Origin: Lysinibacillus sp. BPa_S21
Lineage (GTDB): Bacteria; Bacillota; Bacilli; Bacillales_A; Planococcaceae
NCBI RefSeq assembly: GCF_023337795.1
Contig: NZ_JALIRS010000005.1
Span: 1-64,000, forward strand
Direction of reading: 5' to 3'
Length of the DNA: 64,000 bases
Part shown: piece by piece, positions 26,075 through 35,415 of the stretch
Numbering within the stretch: position 1 is the stretch's first letter
Layout: every line of letters begins with the position of its first letter
Translations under genes and position numbers: made by a program
The notes under the pieces: model-generated
What the model saw: only the letters and a program-made list of their open reading frames with translations
What the model was told of the DNA's origin: nothing
The model's database searches: none

Positions 26075-26695
26075 TTAACTAATCGAACCCTTTGAATCAC
26101 AATAAAATTGAACAGAAACATTATGGTTAGAAGTAAGACTATTTATAGTTAATTTACCTCCTACTAAAATTGAATACGTACGTCCACCATCAATTAAACT
26201 TGGAATATAATCCGTTTGACTCCAAGATCCAATAGAAGTTGAGGAAGTAATTGAGTTAATTCTAGTAAACATTTGTCGTTGATAATAACTTTCATATTGA
26301 GTTTCAAAAGAACCTTTAACAGTAATAGTCGCTATTGCCCCATTAGAATTTACACTTTTAGTCTTTGTACCATATGCTATACTACGGGGTTGAATACCAC
26401 TTTCTGACTCTGATGTATCAACAAAATTTACACTAGCTCTTTCCGTTGCATATTTTTTAAATTCTGATAGTTCAACATAATCTTCAGATTTATATTCTTC
26501 AAAAGGTACAAGTTCCAATGTTGCATTTGGATTTCCTGAATTGATTTCTTCTACAATTTCCTTATACTGCTTGTAATATTTCAGTTTTTGTTGCTCTGAT
26601 AAATCCAAACTTGCGGCTGATGCCTTTAAACTTCCGAATGCAAAAATAGTAATAAACAAAATTGTAATAATGCTAAAAATTTTTGTTACTTTCAC
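26075..26695 (-). CDS. Secreted protein of unknown function
   Basis: A 206-residue protein with a clear signal peptide (lysines, hydrophobic core, cut near SASA/AS at about 28-29). The region 30-100 is charged and helical. The C-terminal half is rich in Ser, Thr and aromatic residues, typical of a beta-sandwich. I do not recognise the family. It starts with GTG, 3 bases after a GGGGGGTGA-type site. It is monocistronic, AT-rich, and lies alone in a gene-poor stretch inserted between birA and cca. Confidence 0.75.
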   Translation of the reverse strand: MKVTKIFSIITILFITIFAFGSLKASAASLDLSEQQKLKYYKQYKEIVEEINSGNPNATLELVPFEEYKSEDYVELSEFKKYATERASVNFVDTSESESGIQPRSIAYGTKTKSVNSNGAIATITVKGSFETQYESYYQRQMFTRINSITSSTSIGSWSQTDYIPSLIDGGRTYSILVGGKLTINSLTSNHNVSVQFYCDSKGSIS

Positions 26696-27643
26696 TATTT
26701 CACCCCCCCTTAGTAATTGTAAAAATTTTAATATATTTATTCATAGCCAGTACCTTCTTATCTATATTCATATTTTTCACTCTTACAATAAAAACGAATG
26801 AACTTATAAAGTAGGTTACCTGCATTACATTCACTCGTTTTTTTGCCTATTTTAAGCTTTAAAAGTTTTTTAGCCAATTAGTTCATTACATGTGCAATAG
26901 CTAATTGTTCTGCAACCTTTTTATTTGTAACTTCTTTAATATAAGGTTTTACGTAAATTCTCAACACCCTTTCTGATATTATTGAAAACAATAGTCTTAT
27001 TTATTACTTTAACAATCTATTGTAAATGTTATTACTATCACTGACAGGGTATTATCCCTAAGGGATATCGATTTCTTTTTAGTAATAAAACTTTATTGTT
27101 TCCTTTTGAACTATAATTTTTCACTGTTTTTTTGCGAAGATTAAGAATCTTTGTTTATTTACCAAAGTATGCTATTACCATACCATTCAATATACATAAT
27201 TTCAAAATCAACTTTTGTTTAAAATTGAACAAAAATTGATAAAATCAGGAAAATAGTGAATTCGGGAAAATCGAAGTTTTCTTAATTGCCCAAAAATTAT
27301 GGGAGTTAACACCTAAAAAATTTGAATGAGCGTTGAAAATGGAGGAAATTGACGAAGTAGCATAGTTTAAGGAGCTGTTTATTTATGGCTAACAACATAA
27401 AAACATATTGTCCTGCTTATAGAAAGGACACATTGTATTTGAGGGATATGGATTAATGCGATGAAACTGTTTTTCTAGTCCATACGTGATAATGATTAAA
27501 AGAGAGTAGCTTTTGCTGCTTTTTTTATTTATGTGCAAAAACTACTTTAAATCGATATTTTTTTGATTATTAAATGTATCTCTAAAATTTGCTCTATTAC
27601 CTCAAAAAAATTAACTAAACCTAGTTAGTAACAAATCAAATAA
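26696..27643. other. Gene-poor AT-rich stretch of about 950 bp
   Basis: No convincing gene. Visible signals: a plus-strand terminator-like hairpin ACGAATGAA/TTCACTCGT with a T run (26797-26845), a palindrome TATCCCTAAGGGATA (27053-27067), a 23-codon frame at 27384-27455 with AAGGAG, and a plus-strand hairpin with a T run (27496-27528). Orphan terminators without genes suggest degraded or deleted genes. Confidence 0.55.
27496..27528 (+). terminator. Orphan terminator hairpin
   Basis: AGTAGC and GCTGCT pair around TTTT, then TTTTTT. It has nearly the same sequence as the minus-strand terminator at 26030 but points the other way. No gene is left upstream of it. Confidence 0.6.
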
Positions 27644-27688
27644 AAAGAAAAACGCCCTAAGCCTTGATGATTTAAGACTTTCGGGGTT
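27644..27688 (-). terminator. Terminator of the ypjD-dapB-mgsA-bshA-cca operon
   Basis: On the minus strand CCC..AAGTCTT pairs with AAGGCTT..GGG, followed by GTTTTTCTTTTT. It lies 12 bp after the cca stop. Confidence 0.75.
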
Positions 27689-27699
27689 TCTCTTGTTAA

Positions 27700-28878
27700 T
27701 TACATTTGTTTGAAATAATCATGTTCTATCCAATTCTTGATCTGTTGTTGGTCATTTTGAAGCTCACCATTGACAACCGCTTCAAGCATCGCCTGCAATG
27801 CTTCTTTTACCCACGGTCCACCCTTTTTGCCAGACCACTTTAATAAATCTGTACCGTTTACAACTAGCTCTCGCTTGTGCCTAATAGGGAGTTTTGTCTG
27901 TATTTCCTGAATACTTTGTTGTGGCATTTGAACGTCAAGCTGTCTCAGCTCCGCAAAATAACAAGCAGCTTCCAGCTCCTGTTCTGTATACAAAAAGTAA
28001 TCCATGTTTGTCCAGCCGTTTATTAAAGCTTTTAAAGCTTCTATCACAGCTTTTACAAACGCCATCTCCTTATTCGATAAACGATATTCACCTAACACTT
28101 CTCGCCAATGCTCACCCTGTAAGACCGCAAAATATGCCCAGCCTAATTGCTTATCCTGGGTATTAAATGCATACCAGTCATCCTCTTGGAAAGTACCATT
28201 CAAATAATTCACTAAATTACTTTCTTCCAGCTTTCTTATACCATTAAAAACATATTTCCCTACCCACAGCTTATCGAGCTCTGCCTTGATGCGTTCCCTT
28301 GCAATCCAAGAAATATTATCGGCCTTGTCCCGCATTGCTTTCAAGGTTTCTGATTCAATTTGAAATCCGAGCTGTGCAGAAAAACGGACGGCGCGCAACA
28401 TTCGTAAAGCATCTTCAGAAAAGCGTTTCTGTGCGTCACCAACAGCTCGAACAATACCAGCTTCAATATCTTGGCGTCCTCCGTAAAAATCAACAAAAGC
28501 GCCATCGCGACGCATCGCAATGGCATTCATCGTAAAGTCACGGCGCTGTAAATCTTCTTTTAGCGAACGTACAAATTGCACTTCCTCTGGTCTACGGTGA
28601 TCCGTATATTCTCCATCTGTGCGATATGTCGTTACCTCCACCGATCCAGCTGGCACGATTACAAGAACCGTCCCATGCTGAATCCCGATATCTACTGTGT
28701 GATGAAAGACAGATTTTACTTCGTCGGGCATAGCATTTGTCGCAACATCTACATCATGGGCAGGGCGACCGAGTATGGCATCTCGTACCGCACCACCGAC
28801 GATTACTGCTTCAAAGCCAGCGCTTTCTAGTTGTTCAATAACTGAATAGGCTGCTTGCCATTCTTTATTGTTTTGCAT
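27700..28878 (-). CDS. cca: CCA tRNA nucleotidyltransferase
   Basis: A 392-residue class II nucleotidyltransferase that builds and repairs the 3' CCA of tRNA. It carries GGAVRDAILGR and the catalytic DVDVA pair (about residues 27-47), then RRDFTMNA and the ERI/RIRAEL-like helices. Length is close to the B. subtilis protein. The ATG at 28878 overlaps the bshA coding end by 14 bases with GGAAAG upstream. It is last in the operon. Confidence 0.95.
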   Translation of the reverse strand: MQNNKEWQAAYSVIEQLESAGFEAVIVGGAVRDAILGRPAHDVDVATNAMPDEVKSVFHHTVDIGIQHGTVLVIVPAGSVEVTTYRTDGEYTDHRRPEEVQFVRSLKEDLQRRDFTMNAIAMRRDGAFVDFYGGRQDIEAGIVRAVGDAQKRFSEDALRMLRAVRFSAQLGFQIESETLKAMRDKADNISWIARERIKAELDKLWVGKYVFNGIRKLEESNLVNYLNGTFQEDDWYAFNTQDKQLGWAYFAVLQGEHWREVLGEYRLSNKEMAFVKAVIEALKALINGWTNMDYFLYTEQELEAACYFAELRQLDVQMPQQSIQEIQTKLPIRHKRELVVNGTDLLKWSGKKGGPWVKEALQAMLEAVVNGELQNDQQQIKNWIEHDYFKQM

Positions 28879-30010
28879 GATTTCTTTCCGCAACCTTTTC
28901 ATACAATTTTTCATATTGTTCTACAATTTTAGATGAATGGAATTTTTCATCAACAGCACGGATAGCTGCTTCTCGGAAACGTTGTAATTTCTCACTATCA
29001 TTCAATAAGTCCACGGCATACTCTGCCACAGCGTCCGTATCACCTAATTCCACTATATAGCCATCTACACCATGTTCAATGACTTCTGGAATACCGCCTA
29101 CAGCTGATCCAATACAAGGTACACCACAAGCCATTGCCTCAAGTAAAACTAGCCCAAACGATTCTTGTTGTGATAGTAATAATTTAAGATCACTGATCGC
29201 ATACAATTCAGCCAGATTTTCTTGCTTCCCTAAAAATAGAACATCATTCATGTAAGGACTTTCCTTTACTTGGTCCATTACACGATGCTTTTCTGGTCCA
29301 TCTCCTACAAGCAACAGTTTTACCTTCATGTTTGCGCGAATCTTCATAAAGGAATCTATAATATGTGGTAGATTTTTTATTTTCCGGAAGTTAGATACGT
29401 GAATTATAACTTTTTCGTCTTCTTGAATTCCGAATTGTTCCTTTAGTTTTCCTTGACTGCGTGGGAAGTATTCGCGTTCATCTACAAAGTTATAAATCGT
29501 GTTAATCGGCTTTACTGTATCAATAAGCTCATAGGTTTGTTGCTTTAATGCCTCTGACACTGTTGTTACGATATCAGATTTGTCTATGCCATACTTAATG
29601 GCCTGTGAAAGGGTGGAATCCTGCCCAAGTACCGATATATCAGTACCATGTAACGTTGTGACAATCCCAATGTCCCGACCACTCATTTCACGTGCTAAAA
29701 CAGCACAGACAGCATGTGGTATTGCATAATGTACATGAAGCACATCTAGTCCTTCATCCTTAATCACGTCCGCCATTTTACTCGCTAATGCTATATCATA
29801 TGGCGAATATTGAAATACTGAATAATTATTAACTTCTACTTCATGGAAAAAGACGGTCGGATAAATTTTATTCAATCGAAATGGTACGCTTGAGGTGATG
29901 AAATGAATCTCGTGTCCTCTCTCTGCAAGCATTTTTCCTAATTCTGTTGCAATAACACCAGAGCCTCCAACTGTTGGATAACAGGTAATGCCAATTTTCA
30001 GCTTTTTCAT
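28865..30010 (-). CDS. bshA: N-acetyl-alpha-D-glucosaminyl L-malate synthase (bacillithiol synthesis)
   Basis: A 381-residue GT4 glycosyltransferase that joins UDP-GlcNAc and malate, the first step of bacillithiol synthesis. It has the N-terminal loop YPTVGGSGVIATELG and the C-terminal E(x7)E motif in QQESFGLVLLEAMACG. In B. subtilis bshB1, the deacetylase, sits between mgsA and this gene. Here only 33 bp separate them and bshB1 is absent. AAAGGATGATAATCG precedes the ATG. Confidence 0.94.
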   Translation of the reverse strand: MKKLKIGITCYPTVGGSGVIATELGKMLAERGHEIHFITSSVPFRLNKIYPTVFFHEVEVNNYSVFQYSPYDIALASKMADVIKDEGLDVLHVHYAIPHAVCAVLAREMSGRDIGIVTTLHGTDISVLGQDSTLSQAIKYGIDKSDIVTTVSEALKQQTYELIDTVKPINTIYNFVDEREYFPRSQGKLKEQFGIQEDEKVIIHVSNFRKIKNLPHIIDSFMKIRANMKVKLLLVGDGPEKHRVMDQVKESPYMNDVLFLGKQENLAELYAISDLKLLLSQQESFGLVLLEAMACGVPCIGSAVGGIPEVIEHGVDGYIVELGDTDAVAEYAVDLLNDSEKLQRFREAAIRAVDEKFHSSKIVEQYEKLYEKVAERNHAKQ

Positions 30011-30043
30011 TCGATTATCATCCTTTCTAAATCACGTCTTTTA

Positions 30044-30448
30044 TTAATTTCGTCTTTCTTGAATCAGTCTCCAATCCACAAAGCCTTCTTGTAGGCCTTT
30101 TAGTAATATTTCTGCTGTTCCCATATTCGTGGCCAGTGGCACTTGGTAAACATCACAAAGACGAATAAGTGCAGAAACATCTGGCTCATGTGGTTGTGCT
30201 GTTAACGGATCACGGAAAAAAATGACCATGTCCATATCATTATTGGCAATCATTGCGCCAATTTGTTGATCGCCACCAAGTGGTCCTGAACGAAAACGTG
30301 TTACCTCTAAGCCTGTAGCTTCTATAACACGCTGTCCTGTCGTACCTGTAGCGAACAAAGTATGCTCATTTAAAATATCTTGGTAAGCAATAGCAAACTG
30401 TACTAAATTATCTTTTTTACGATCATGTGCAATTAATGCGATTTTCAT
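30044..30448 (-). CDS. mgsA: Methylglyoxal synthase
   Basis: A 134-residue enzyme that converts dihydroxyacetone phosphate to methylglyoxal, a glycolytic bypass under phosphate limitation. Family motifs [18 protein letters not shown] and [12 protein letters not shown] are all present, and [14 protein letters not shown] holds the catalytic aspartate region. It lies 19 bp after dapB in the same operon. Confidence 0.95.
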   Translation of the reverse strand: MKIALIAHDRKKDNLVQFAIAYQDILNEHTLFATGTTGQRVIEATGLEVTRFRSGPLGGDQQIGAMIANNDMDMVIFFRDPLTAQPHEPDVSALIRLCDVYQVPLATNMGTAEILLKGLQEGFVDWRLIQERRN

Positions 30449-30467
30449 AATGCTTCCATCCCAATCT

Positions 30468-31265
30468 TTAGATGATGTTTTCTAAACCATATACAAGTTG
30501 ATCCATTTTCATGACTTCTTCTACGCAAAATGCTACACCCGACATAAAAGAATTACGGTTTAACGAGTCATGACGAATTGTTAATAGCTGTCCGTCTCCT
30601 CCAAATAACACTTGCTGGTGTGCCACTAAACCTGGTAAACGAACTGAGTGAATACGCATGCCATCAAATTCTGCCCCACGTGCCCCCTCAAGCGTTTCTT
30701 TTTCCTCTGGATGTCCTTGCATCTTTTGTGTTCGCACCTCTTGGATCAATTGTGCTGTTTTAACAGCTGTTCCTGAAGGAGCATCTAGCTTTTGATCGTG
30801 GTGCATTTCAATAATTTCAACATCAGGTAAATATTTTGCTGCTTCCTTTGCAAATTTCATCATCAGGATTGCTCCTATCGCAAAGTTTGGAGCAATAATA
30901 CAGCCTAGTTCTTTTTCTTTAGCAATTGCTGATAATTCCTCTAATTGTTCATCTGTAAAGCCCGTTGTACCAATTACAGGTCGTACATTTAGTCTTAAGG
31001 CCTCTTTAGTATGTTTGTATACTGCATGTGGGCTTGTTAAATCTACTAATACGTCTGGTGCAGTTGCCTCTATAAGGTCAGACATATCTGTAAAGATTGG
31101 AGCCGTATAACTTGATGGAAACATCTCCAAATCAGCTAATGTTTTTCCTACTTCTTTATAATCTAGCACAGCTACTAATTCCATTTTGTCATGCTTCATG
31201 ACCGTATGTACAGCCTCAGCCCCCATTTTTCCCCTTGGTCCTGCAATTGCTACACGAATTGACAT
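30468..31265 (-). CDS. dapB: 4-hydroxy-tetrahydrodipicolinate reductase
   Basis: A 265-residue NAD(P)H enzyme of the lysine and diaminopimelate pathway. The nucleotide motif AGPRGKMG is at residues 8-15, and the catalytic [15 protein letters not shown] segment is near 155-170. It supplies peptidoglycan and, through dipicolinate, the spore core. Its ATG overlaps the ypjD stop (TAATG). Confidence 0.96.
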   Translation of the reverse strand: MSIRVAIAGPRGKMGAEAVHTVMKHDKMELVAVLDYKEVGKTLADLEMFPSSYTAPIFTDMSDLIEATAPDVLVDLTSPHAVYKHTKEALRLNVRPVIGTTGFTDEQLEELSAIAKEKELGCIIAPNFAIGAILMMKFAKEAAKYLPDVEIIEMHHDQKLDAPSGTAVKTAQLIQEVRTQKMQGHPEEKETLEGARGAEFDGMRIHSVRLPGLVAHQQVLFGGDGQLLTIRHDSLNRNSFMSGVAFCVEEVMKMDQLVYGLENII

Positions 31266-31600
31266 TATTCCCCATCCTTTCTAGTCCAGCGATCTTTATC
31301 CCTTGTTTCAAATTTATGTATAACGCGTAAAAGTGCTTCATCTAATTTTATGCCTTGTGCATTTGCAAAACAAACTAAAACAAAGAAAAAGTCTCCTAAT
31401 TCTTCTTCGATGCTGTTTGCTTCCTCTGTACTCTTTTTCTTCTTTTGCCCGTAAACGTCTTGTACCTCGCGAGATAATTCACCAAGCTCCTCGGTTAGAC
31501 GTGCCAATAACTCGAATGGCGGGAAATAGCCTTCCTTAAATTGTCCAATATAATCATCCACACGCTGCTGTAAAGCTTGCATTGTCACTTGTTCAGTCAT
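31265..31600 (-). CDS. ypjD: MazG-like nucleotide pyrophosphohydrolase (YpjD family)
   Basis: A 111-residue all-alpha NTP pyrophosphohydrolase. It shows the metal motif in EELGELSREV and EEELGDFFFVLVCFAN. Such proteins are thought to clear aberrant nucleotides. It leads the dapB-mgsA-bshA-cca operon as in B. subtilis. A TTGACA promoter lies just upstream and overlaps that of the divergent ypjC-like gene. Confidence 0.9.
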   Translation of the reverse strand: MTEQVTMQALQQRVDDYIGQFKEGYFPPFELLARLTEELGELSREVQDVYGQKKKKSTEEANSIEEELGDFFFVLVCFANAQGIKLDEALLRVIHKFETRDKDRWTRKDGE

Positions 31601-31622
31601 CTAAATCACACTCCTACTTACC

Positions 31623-31652
31623 ATCGTATAAAATTTACACCATTGTTGTCAA
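31623..31652 (-). promoter_or_regulatory. Probable promoter of the ypjD-dapB operon
   Basis: TTGACA (31647-31652 on the minus strand) and a TACGAT/TATACG-type -10 at spacing 16-18. Its -35 shares bases with the -35 of the divergent promoter (TTGTCAA read both ways). Confidence 0.6.
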
Positions 31653-31674
31653 AAACAATAAAATGTCAGATAAT
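31646..31674 (+). promoter_or_regulatory. Probable promoter of the YitT-family gene
   Basis: TTGTCA, exactly 17 bp, then GATAAT. The start codon lies 41 bp further on. It overlaps the minus-strand -35 box. Confidence 0.65.
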
Positions 31675-31714
31675 AGATAGCACTACTTCATTGATTGAGA
31701 CTTCAGGAGGTCAT

Positions 31715-32584
31715 ATGCTAAAACAGATCAAAATCAGCAATATCGTCGCAATAATGCTCGGAGCTGCAATTTTTAGCTTCGGATTTGTCCACTTCAACAT
31801 GCAAAACCAACTTGGTGAAGGGGGCCTAAGTGGGATTACTCTCATACTTTATTTTACACTAGGCTGGGACCCCGCCATCATGAATTTACTATTAAACATT
31901 CCTATGTTTATAATTGGGTATCGTTTACTTGGAAAAAAATCATTTATTTATACGCTTGTTGGAACTTTATCTGTCTCCGTCTTCCTTAAAGTTTTCCAAA
32001 AGTATCAATTTACGATTCATTTAGAAGACGATTTGTTACTTGTTGCTCTTTTTGCAGGGGTTTTTGTTGGACTAGGGCTCGGTATCGTCTTTCGCTTCGG
32101 TGGTACTACAGGCGGAGTAGATATTTTAGCACGTCTTGGTCATAAATATTTTGGTTGGAGTATGGGTAAAACAATGTTCATCTTTGATGCAATTGTCATT
32201 ACACTATCTTGGCTAACGTTTTTAGATGCACGCTCTATGATGTATACCCTTGTTGCGGTATTCGTTGGTGCACGTGTCATTGATTTTGTCCAAGAAGGAG
32301 CATATGCAGCACGTGGGGCACTTATTATATCTGAAGAATCTAGCGCCATTGCAGAGATGATTGCAGTAAGAATGGAACGCGGCATTACTATACTTGAAGG
32401 TCATGGCCATTTTACGAAGCAACAAAAAGAAGTTATTTATTGTGTTATTGGCCGCAATGAGGTTGTACGCTTAAAATCTATTGTCCATGAGATTGATCCT
32501 CATGCTTTTGTATCTATCATCGAAGTACGCGATGTTGCAGGAGAAGGTTTCACGCTGGACGAGCAAAAACAACCACTCCATTAA
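31715..32584 (+). CDS. ypjC: YitT-family membrane protein (YpjC-like)
   Basis: A 289-residue protein with five to six N-terminal helices and the motif RFGGTTGGVDILA, the hallmark of the YitT/DUF161 family. The C-terminal cytoplasmic DUF2179 domain (about 215-280) contains ITILEGHGHFTKQQKEVIYCVI. The function is not established. The ATG at 31715 has CAGGAGGTCAT; a longer frame would run across the promoter and into ypjD. Location next to ypjD matches B. subtilis ypjC. Confidence 0.9.
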   Translation: MLKQIKISNIVAIMLGAAIFSFGFVHFNMQNQLGEGGLSGITLILYFTLGWDPAIMNLLLNIPMFIIGYRLLGKKSFIYTLVGTLSVSVFLKVFQKYQFTIHLEDDLLLVALFAGVFVGLGLGIVFRFGGTTGGVDILARLGHKYFGWSMGKTMFIFDAIVITLSWLTFLDARSMMYTLVAVFVGARVIDFVQEGAYAARGALIISEESSAIAEMIAVRMERGITILEGHGHFTKQQKEVIYCVIGRNEVVRLKSIVHEIDPHAFVSIIEVRDVAGEGFTLDEQKQPLH

Positions 32585-32596
32585 CATGATCAATCA

Positions 32597-32647
32597 GCCT
32601 GCTCTCCTCGAAAACATGTTACTTTTTCGAGGAGAGCAGGCTTTTTC
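32597..32647 (+). terminator. Terminator of the YitT-family gene
   Basis: GCCTGCTCTCCTCGAAAA pairs with TTTTCGAGGAGAGCAGGC, followed by TTTTTC. It starts 13 bp after the stop and is the strongest terminator in the window. Confidence 0.96.
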
Positions 32648-32729
32648 TACATATAAATTATCAAACGAGGTGCGTTTGTGTTGATTCATCATGTTATCCA
32701 CCTTGATTAACTAGAAGGCTTAACGGATT

Positions 32730-32771
32730 AAAAAACTTGCTATAGTGAATTCCCACTACAACAAGTTTTTT
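32730..32771 (-). terminator. Terminator of the YugP-type protease gene
   Basis: On the minus strand AAAAAACTTGT..AGTG pairs with CACT..GCAAGTTTTTT, with the T run within the stem end. It begins directly after the stop codon. Confidence 0.8.
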
Positions 32772-32772
32772 A

Positions 32773-33459
32773 TTAGTCGTCATTTCGCATATTTGTAAAG
32801 ATTAATACTAAACGTAGTAATTCTAATACTGCTACTGCTGCTGCGGCAACATATGTTAATGCGGCAGCACTTAACACTTTTCGTGCAGGACGCTCTTCTT
32901 CATTTGTAATAATCCCTAAAGAGTTCATTTGTACTAATGCACGCTTAGATGCATCAAACTCTACAGGTAACGTTACTAATTGGAATACCACACCTGCTGC
33001 TAATAATACGATCCCTAAAAGTAAAAATTTTGGGTTCGTTGCAAAAATACCAATCATGACAAATATCCAAGACATATTTGATGAAATATTTGCGACTGGC
33101 ACTAGCTTACTACGTAAAGTTAGCATTGAATAAGCTTCTTTATGCTGGATGGCATGGCCAACCTCGTGGGCAGCAACTGCAGCGCCAGCAATACTCGCCT
33201 CGTAGAAGTTACTTTCTGATAAAGCAACTGTTTTTGTTGCCGGATTATAATGATCAGACAACACACCTTGTGTTGGAACAACTCGTACATCATATAAGCC
33301 GTTCGCATCTAAAATCGCACGCGCTACCTCTGCACCCGTTTGTCCCTTCATTGTACGTTCATTTGCAAATTTATTATACGTACCCTTTACTTTCATCTGA
33401 GCGTAAAGCGGCAGTAGCATTATTATTGCAAAATAAACAATATACATACCTGTTGACAA
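32773..33459 (-). CDS. YugP-type zinc metallopeptidase, membrane-embedded
   Basis: A 228-residue neutral zinc metallopeptidase of the YugP/DUF2268-like group. One N-terminal helix precedes the protease part, with HEVGHAIQH (HExxH plus third ligand region) at about residue 98. Three further helices follow. AAAGGGG lies eight bases before a TTG at 33459, which I take as the start; an ATG at 33447 is the alternative. It replaces ypjB of the B. subtilis order. The substrate is unknown. Confidence 0.88.
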   Translation of the reverse strand: MSTGMYIVYFAIIMLLPLYAQMKVKGTYNKFANERTMKGQTGAEVARAILDANGLYDVRVVPTQGVLSDHYNPATKTVALSESNFYEASIAGAAVAAHEVGHAIQHKEAYSMLTLRSKLVPVANISSNMSWIFVMIGIFATNPKFLLLGIVLLAAGVVFQLVTLPVEFDASKRALVQMNSLGIITNEEERPARKVLSAAALTYVAAAAVAVLELLRLVLIFTNMRNDD

Positions 33460-33507
33460 TTTTCTAACCCCTTTCTACCTCGATACTATAATTCTATATT
33501 CATTTAC

Positions 33508-34104
33508 CTAATTCGGCAAATATTTGCGCCACTTAATTGAAAAGATGGCTAGAAAAATGCATATAATTGATAACCAAAAAGTAAAGTATCCAATATAGCT
33601 CGTGTAATCCGCTAAATCACGATACATCGGCATTTGACCAAATACATAATCAATGACATCATTATGCAATGTCCATACGGCCGCAACGGCAATATGCCAA
33701 TATGAAAAAACATATTTGCCAAGATACAGAATAGCTTGGACAGCCATTGCAAAATGCGAGCCCACAAGCATCCATCCTTGCCTACCAATAGATCCAGTTT
33801 CAATCAGCGTCCAAATATTCATCACATCGGCCCAGATTCCATACTTCACTAATGTAATCAGTGCTAGCACTTCCATTAGCGGCCATCTTTTACCCATAAT
33901 CCAAGCTAACAATACAAAACAAAAGAATAAGCTAGCTGTCGGGCTATCCGGTACAAAAATATAAAAAATTGGTTTCGTGATGGCAAGCTGCCCTCCATAC
34001 CAATAATAACCGTAAATAGTTCCTAATAGATTGATAATAAGTAATAGTATTAAAAATGACTTATGGGTAAGGAGATACCAGATGTTTGCACGTGTAATTT
34101 GCAT
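33508..34104 (-). CDS. ypjA: DUF1405 membrane protein (YpjA-like)
   Basis: A 198-residue protein with about six helices, including GTIYGYYWYGGQL and the conserved YGIWADVMNIW and LVGSHFAMAVQA segments of DUF1405. The function is unknown. The ATG at 34104 has AAAGGAGTTTTAATT; a longer frame extends 43 codons into the repeat region without a site. It lies beside qcrC as in B. subtilis. Confidence 0.88.
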   Translation of the reverse strand: MQITRANIWYLLTHKSFLILLLIINLLGTIYGYYWYGGQLAITKPIFYIFVPDSPTASLFFCFVLLAWIMGKRWPLMEVLALITLVKYGIWADVMNIWTLIETGSIGRQGWMLVGSHFAMAVQAILYLGKYVFSYWHIAVAAVWTLHNDVIDYVFGQMPMYRDLADYTSYIGYFTFWLSIICIFLAIFSIKWRKYLPN

Positions 34105-34240
34105 AATTAAAACTCCTTTAAGTTCTGTCTTTACTAAGATGCCTTTTTTAACTGTTATTATGTATAAAATTGTTTTTAATAGGCCACAATCTTTCAACAT
34201 TGAATATTGGCAGTATTTTTTGCCTCCATCCAAAACGTAC

Positions 34241-34373
34241 GTTGATTTCCGTTCCGACTGATGCTCTTAGCCTTCGTTCCCCTATCGCTGTTCCCCAAGG
34301 TGTCGCCAAGTCTCCACTCCATTCAACTTAGCTTCATTTTAACCAATGTCATCCTACCTTTTATTGATGAGCC
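34241..34373 (+). repeat. Dispersed repeat family A, copy between qcrC and ypjA
   Basis: GTTGATTTCCGTTCCGACTG, then AGCCTTCGTTCCCCTATCG, TTCCCCAAGGTGTCGCC, ATTCAACTTA, TTTTAACCAATGTCATCC and the end TTTTATTGATGAGCC. Compared with the 47138 copy the middle block is deleted. The remaining 34374-34542 shows nothing beyond AT-rich sequence. Confidence 0.8.
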
Positions 34374-34542
34374 TCCCTTAAAAGTAGACTATAGCAAATG
34401 TTAGGCTATTGCATTGGTAACTGCCTCTTCACTTTCGAATATCTTAAATTGTATGTATATCCTATATGAATATTATAGAAGTAAAATATATTTTGCGGGA
34501 ACTTTTTTGAAGGTATAATAGTCACATTAATATACTAGAAGA

Positions 34543-34571
34543 AAAAAAGAGCCAGTTTCCTGACTCTTTTA
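34543..34571 (-). terminator. Terminator of qcrABC
   Basis: On the minus strand AAAAGAGTCAG pairs with CTGGCTCTTTT around GAAA, followed by TTTTTC. It lies 8 bp after the qcrC stop. Confidence 0.93.
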
Positions 34572-34578
34572 AACATAC

Positions 34579-35373
34579 TTATTTCTCTTCTTTTAAGCTC
34601 GCAATAAATTCTGCTAATTGCTTCGCTTCTTCATCTGTACCTTGGAATTGGCCAGGTGGCATGTTGCCACGACCATTATGCATAATATCTTCAACTTCAT
34701 CAGCCGTTAAAGTATTACCAAGTAACTTTGGAGCAGCTGGTCCACCTTTTAAGTCAGCCGCATGACAGCCGATACAAGATTTAGCTGAGTCACCTGCTTC
34801 ACCACTCCAAATTTTATAACCTGGTAGTGTTTCATCAATAGTAACGTCAACTTCTTCTACAATTGCACCCATTGCTTTTTGAGCTTCCCAGTCATGGTTA
34901 GCAACTGCTTCCCATGTTAAGTAAAACATAGCTGCCAGAGTCAATAACATAAACGCTGTTGGTAACGGACGTTTAGATGGACGACGTTCTGGACTTTTAT
35001 CTAAAAATGGCATTAATAATAGCGCTCCAAATGCAAGACCTGGAATAACAACAGTTCCAATAACATTATATGGACCTGAAGCAAATGAATATTTTAATAA
35101 TTGATACAAGAATAAGAAGTACCAGTCCGGTAATGGAATGTACGCTCTTGTTGGATCAGCTGGTCCTTCAAGTGGTGATGGATGTGCAACTGTTAATATT
35201 AAATAAGCAATTAAAAATACAGCACCAACCATCCATTCTTTTAGTAAGAAGTTCGGCCAGAAAGCTTCCGTCTTACCTGGATATTCGGAATAATCCTTTG
35301 GAACGTTCGGCATTTTGTGATTCGCTTTAATACGTGAATCACCAACAAATTTCATTCCTTTTCCGCGATGCAT
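34579..35373 (-). CDS. qcrC: Menaquinol:cytochrome c reductase cytochrome b/c subunit
   Basis: A 264-residue subunit of the bc complex. The first half supplies the C-terminal helices of cytochrome b (about 45-180, with LPDWYFLFLYQLLKYS). The second half is a cytochrome c domain with the haem site CIGCH near residue 205 and the distal Met in GRGNMPPGQF. It passes electrons from menaquinol toward cytochrome c. RBS AAAGGAGGGGACAAA. It is last of qcrABC. Confidence 0.97.
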   Translation of the reverse strand: MHRGKGMKFVGDSRIKANHKMPNVPKDYSEYPGKTEAFWPNFLLKEWMVGAVFLIAYLILTVAHPSPLEGPADPTRAYIPLPDWYFLFLYQLLKYSFASGPYNVIGTVVIPGLAFGALLLMPFLDKSPERRPSKRPLPTAFMLLTLAAMFYLTWEAVANHDWEAQKAMGAIVEEVDVTIDETLPGYKIWSGEAGDSAKSCIGCHAADLKGGPAAPKLLGNTLTADEVEDIMHNGRGNMPPGQFQGTDEEAKQLAEFIASLKEEK

Positions 35374-35415
35374 TTTGTCCCCTCCTTTAAAAAATCATCG
35401 AACCGTCAAGAACTA

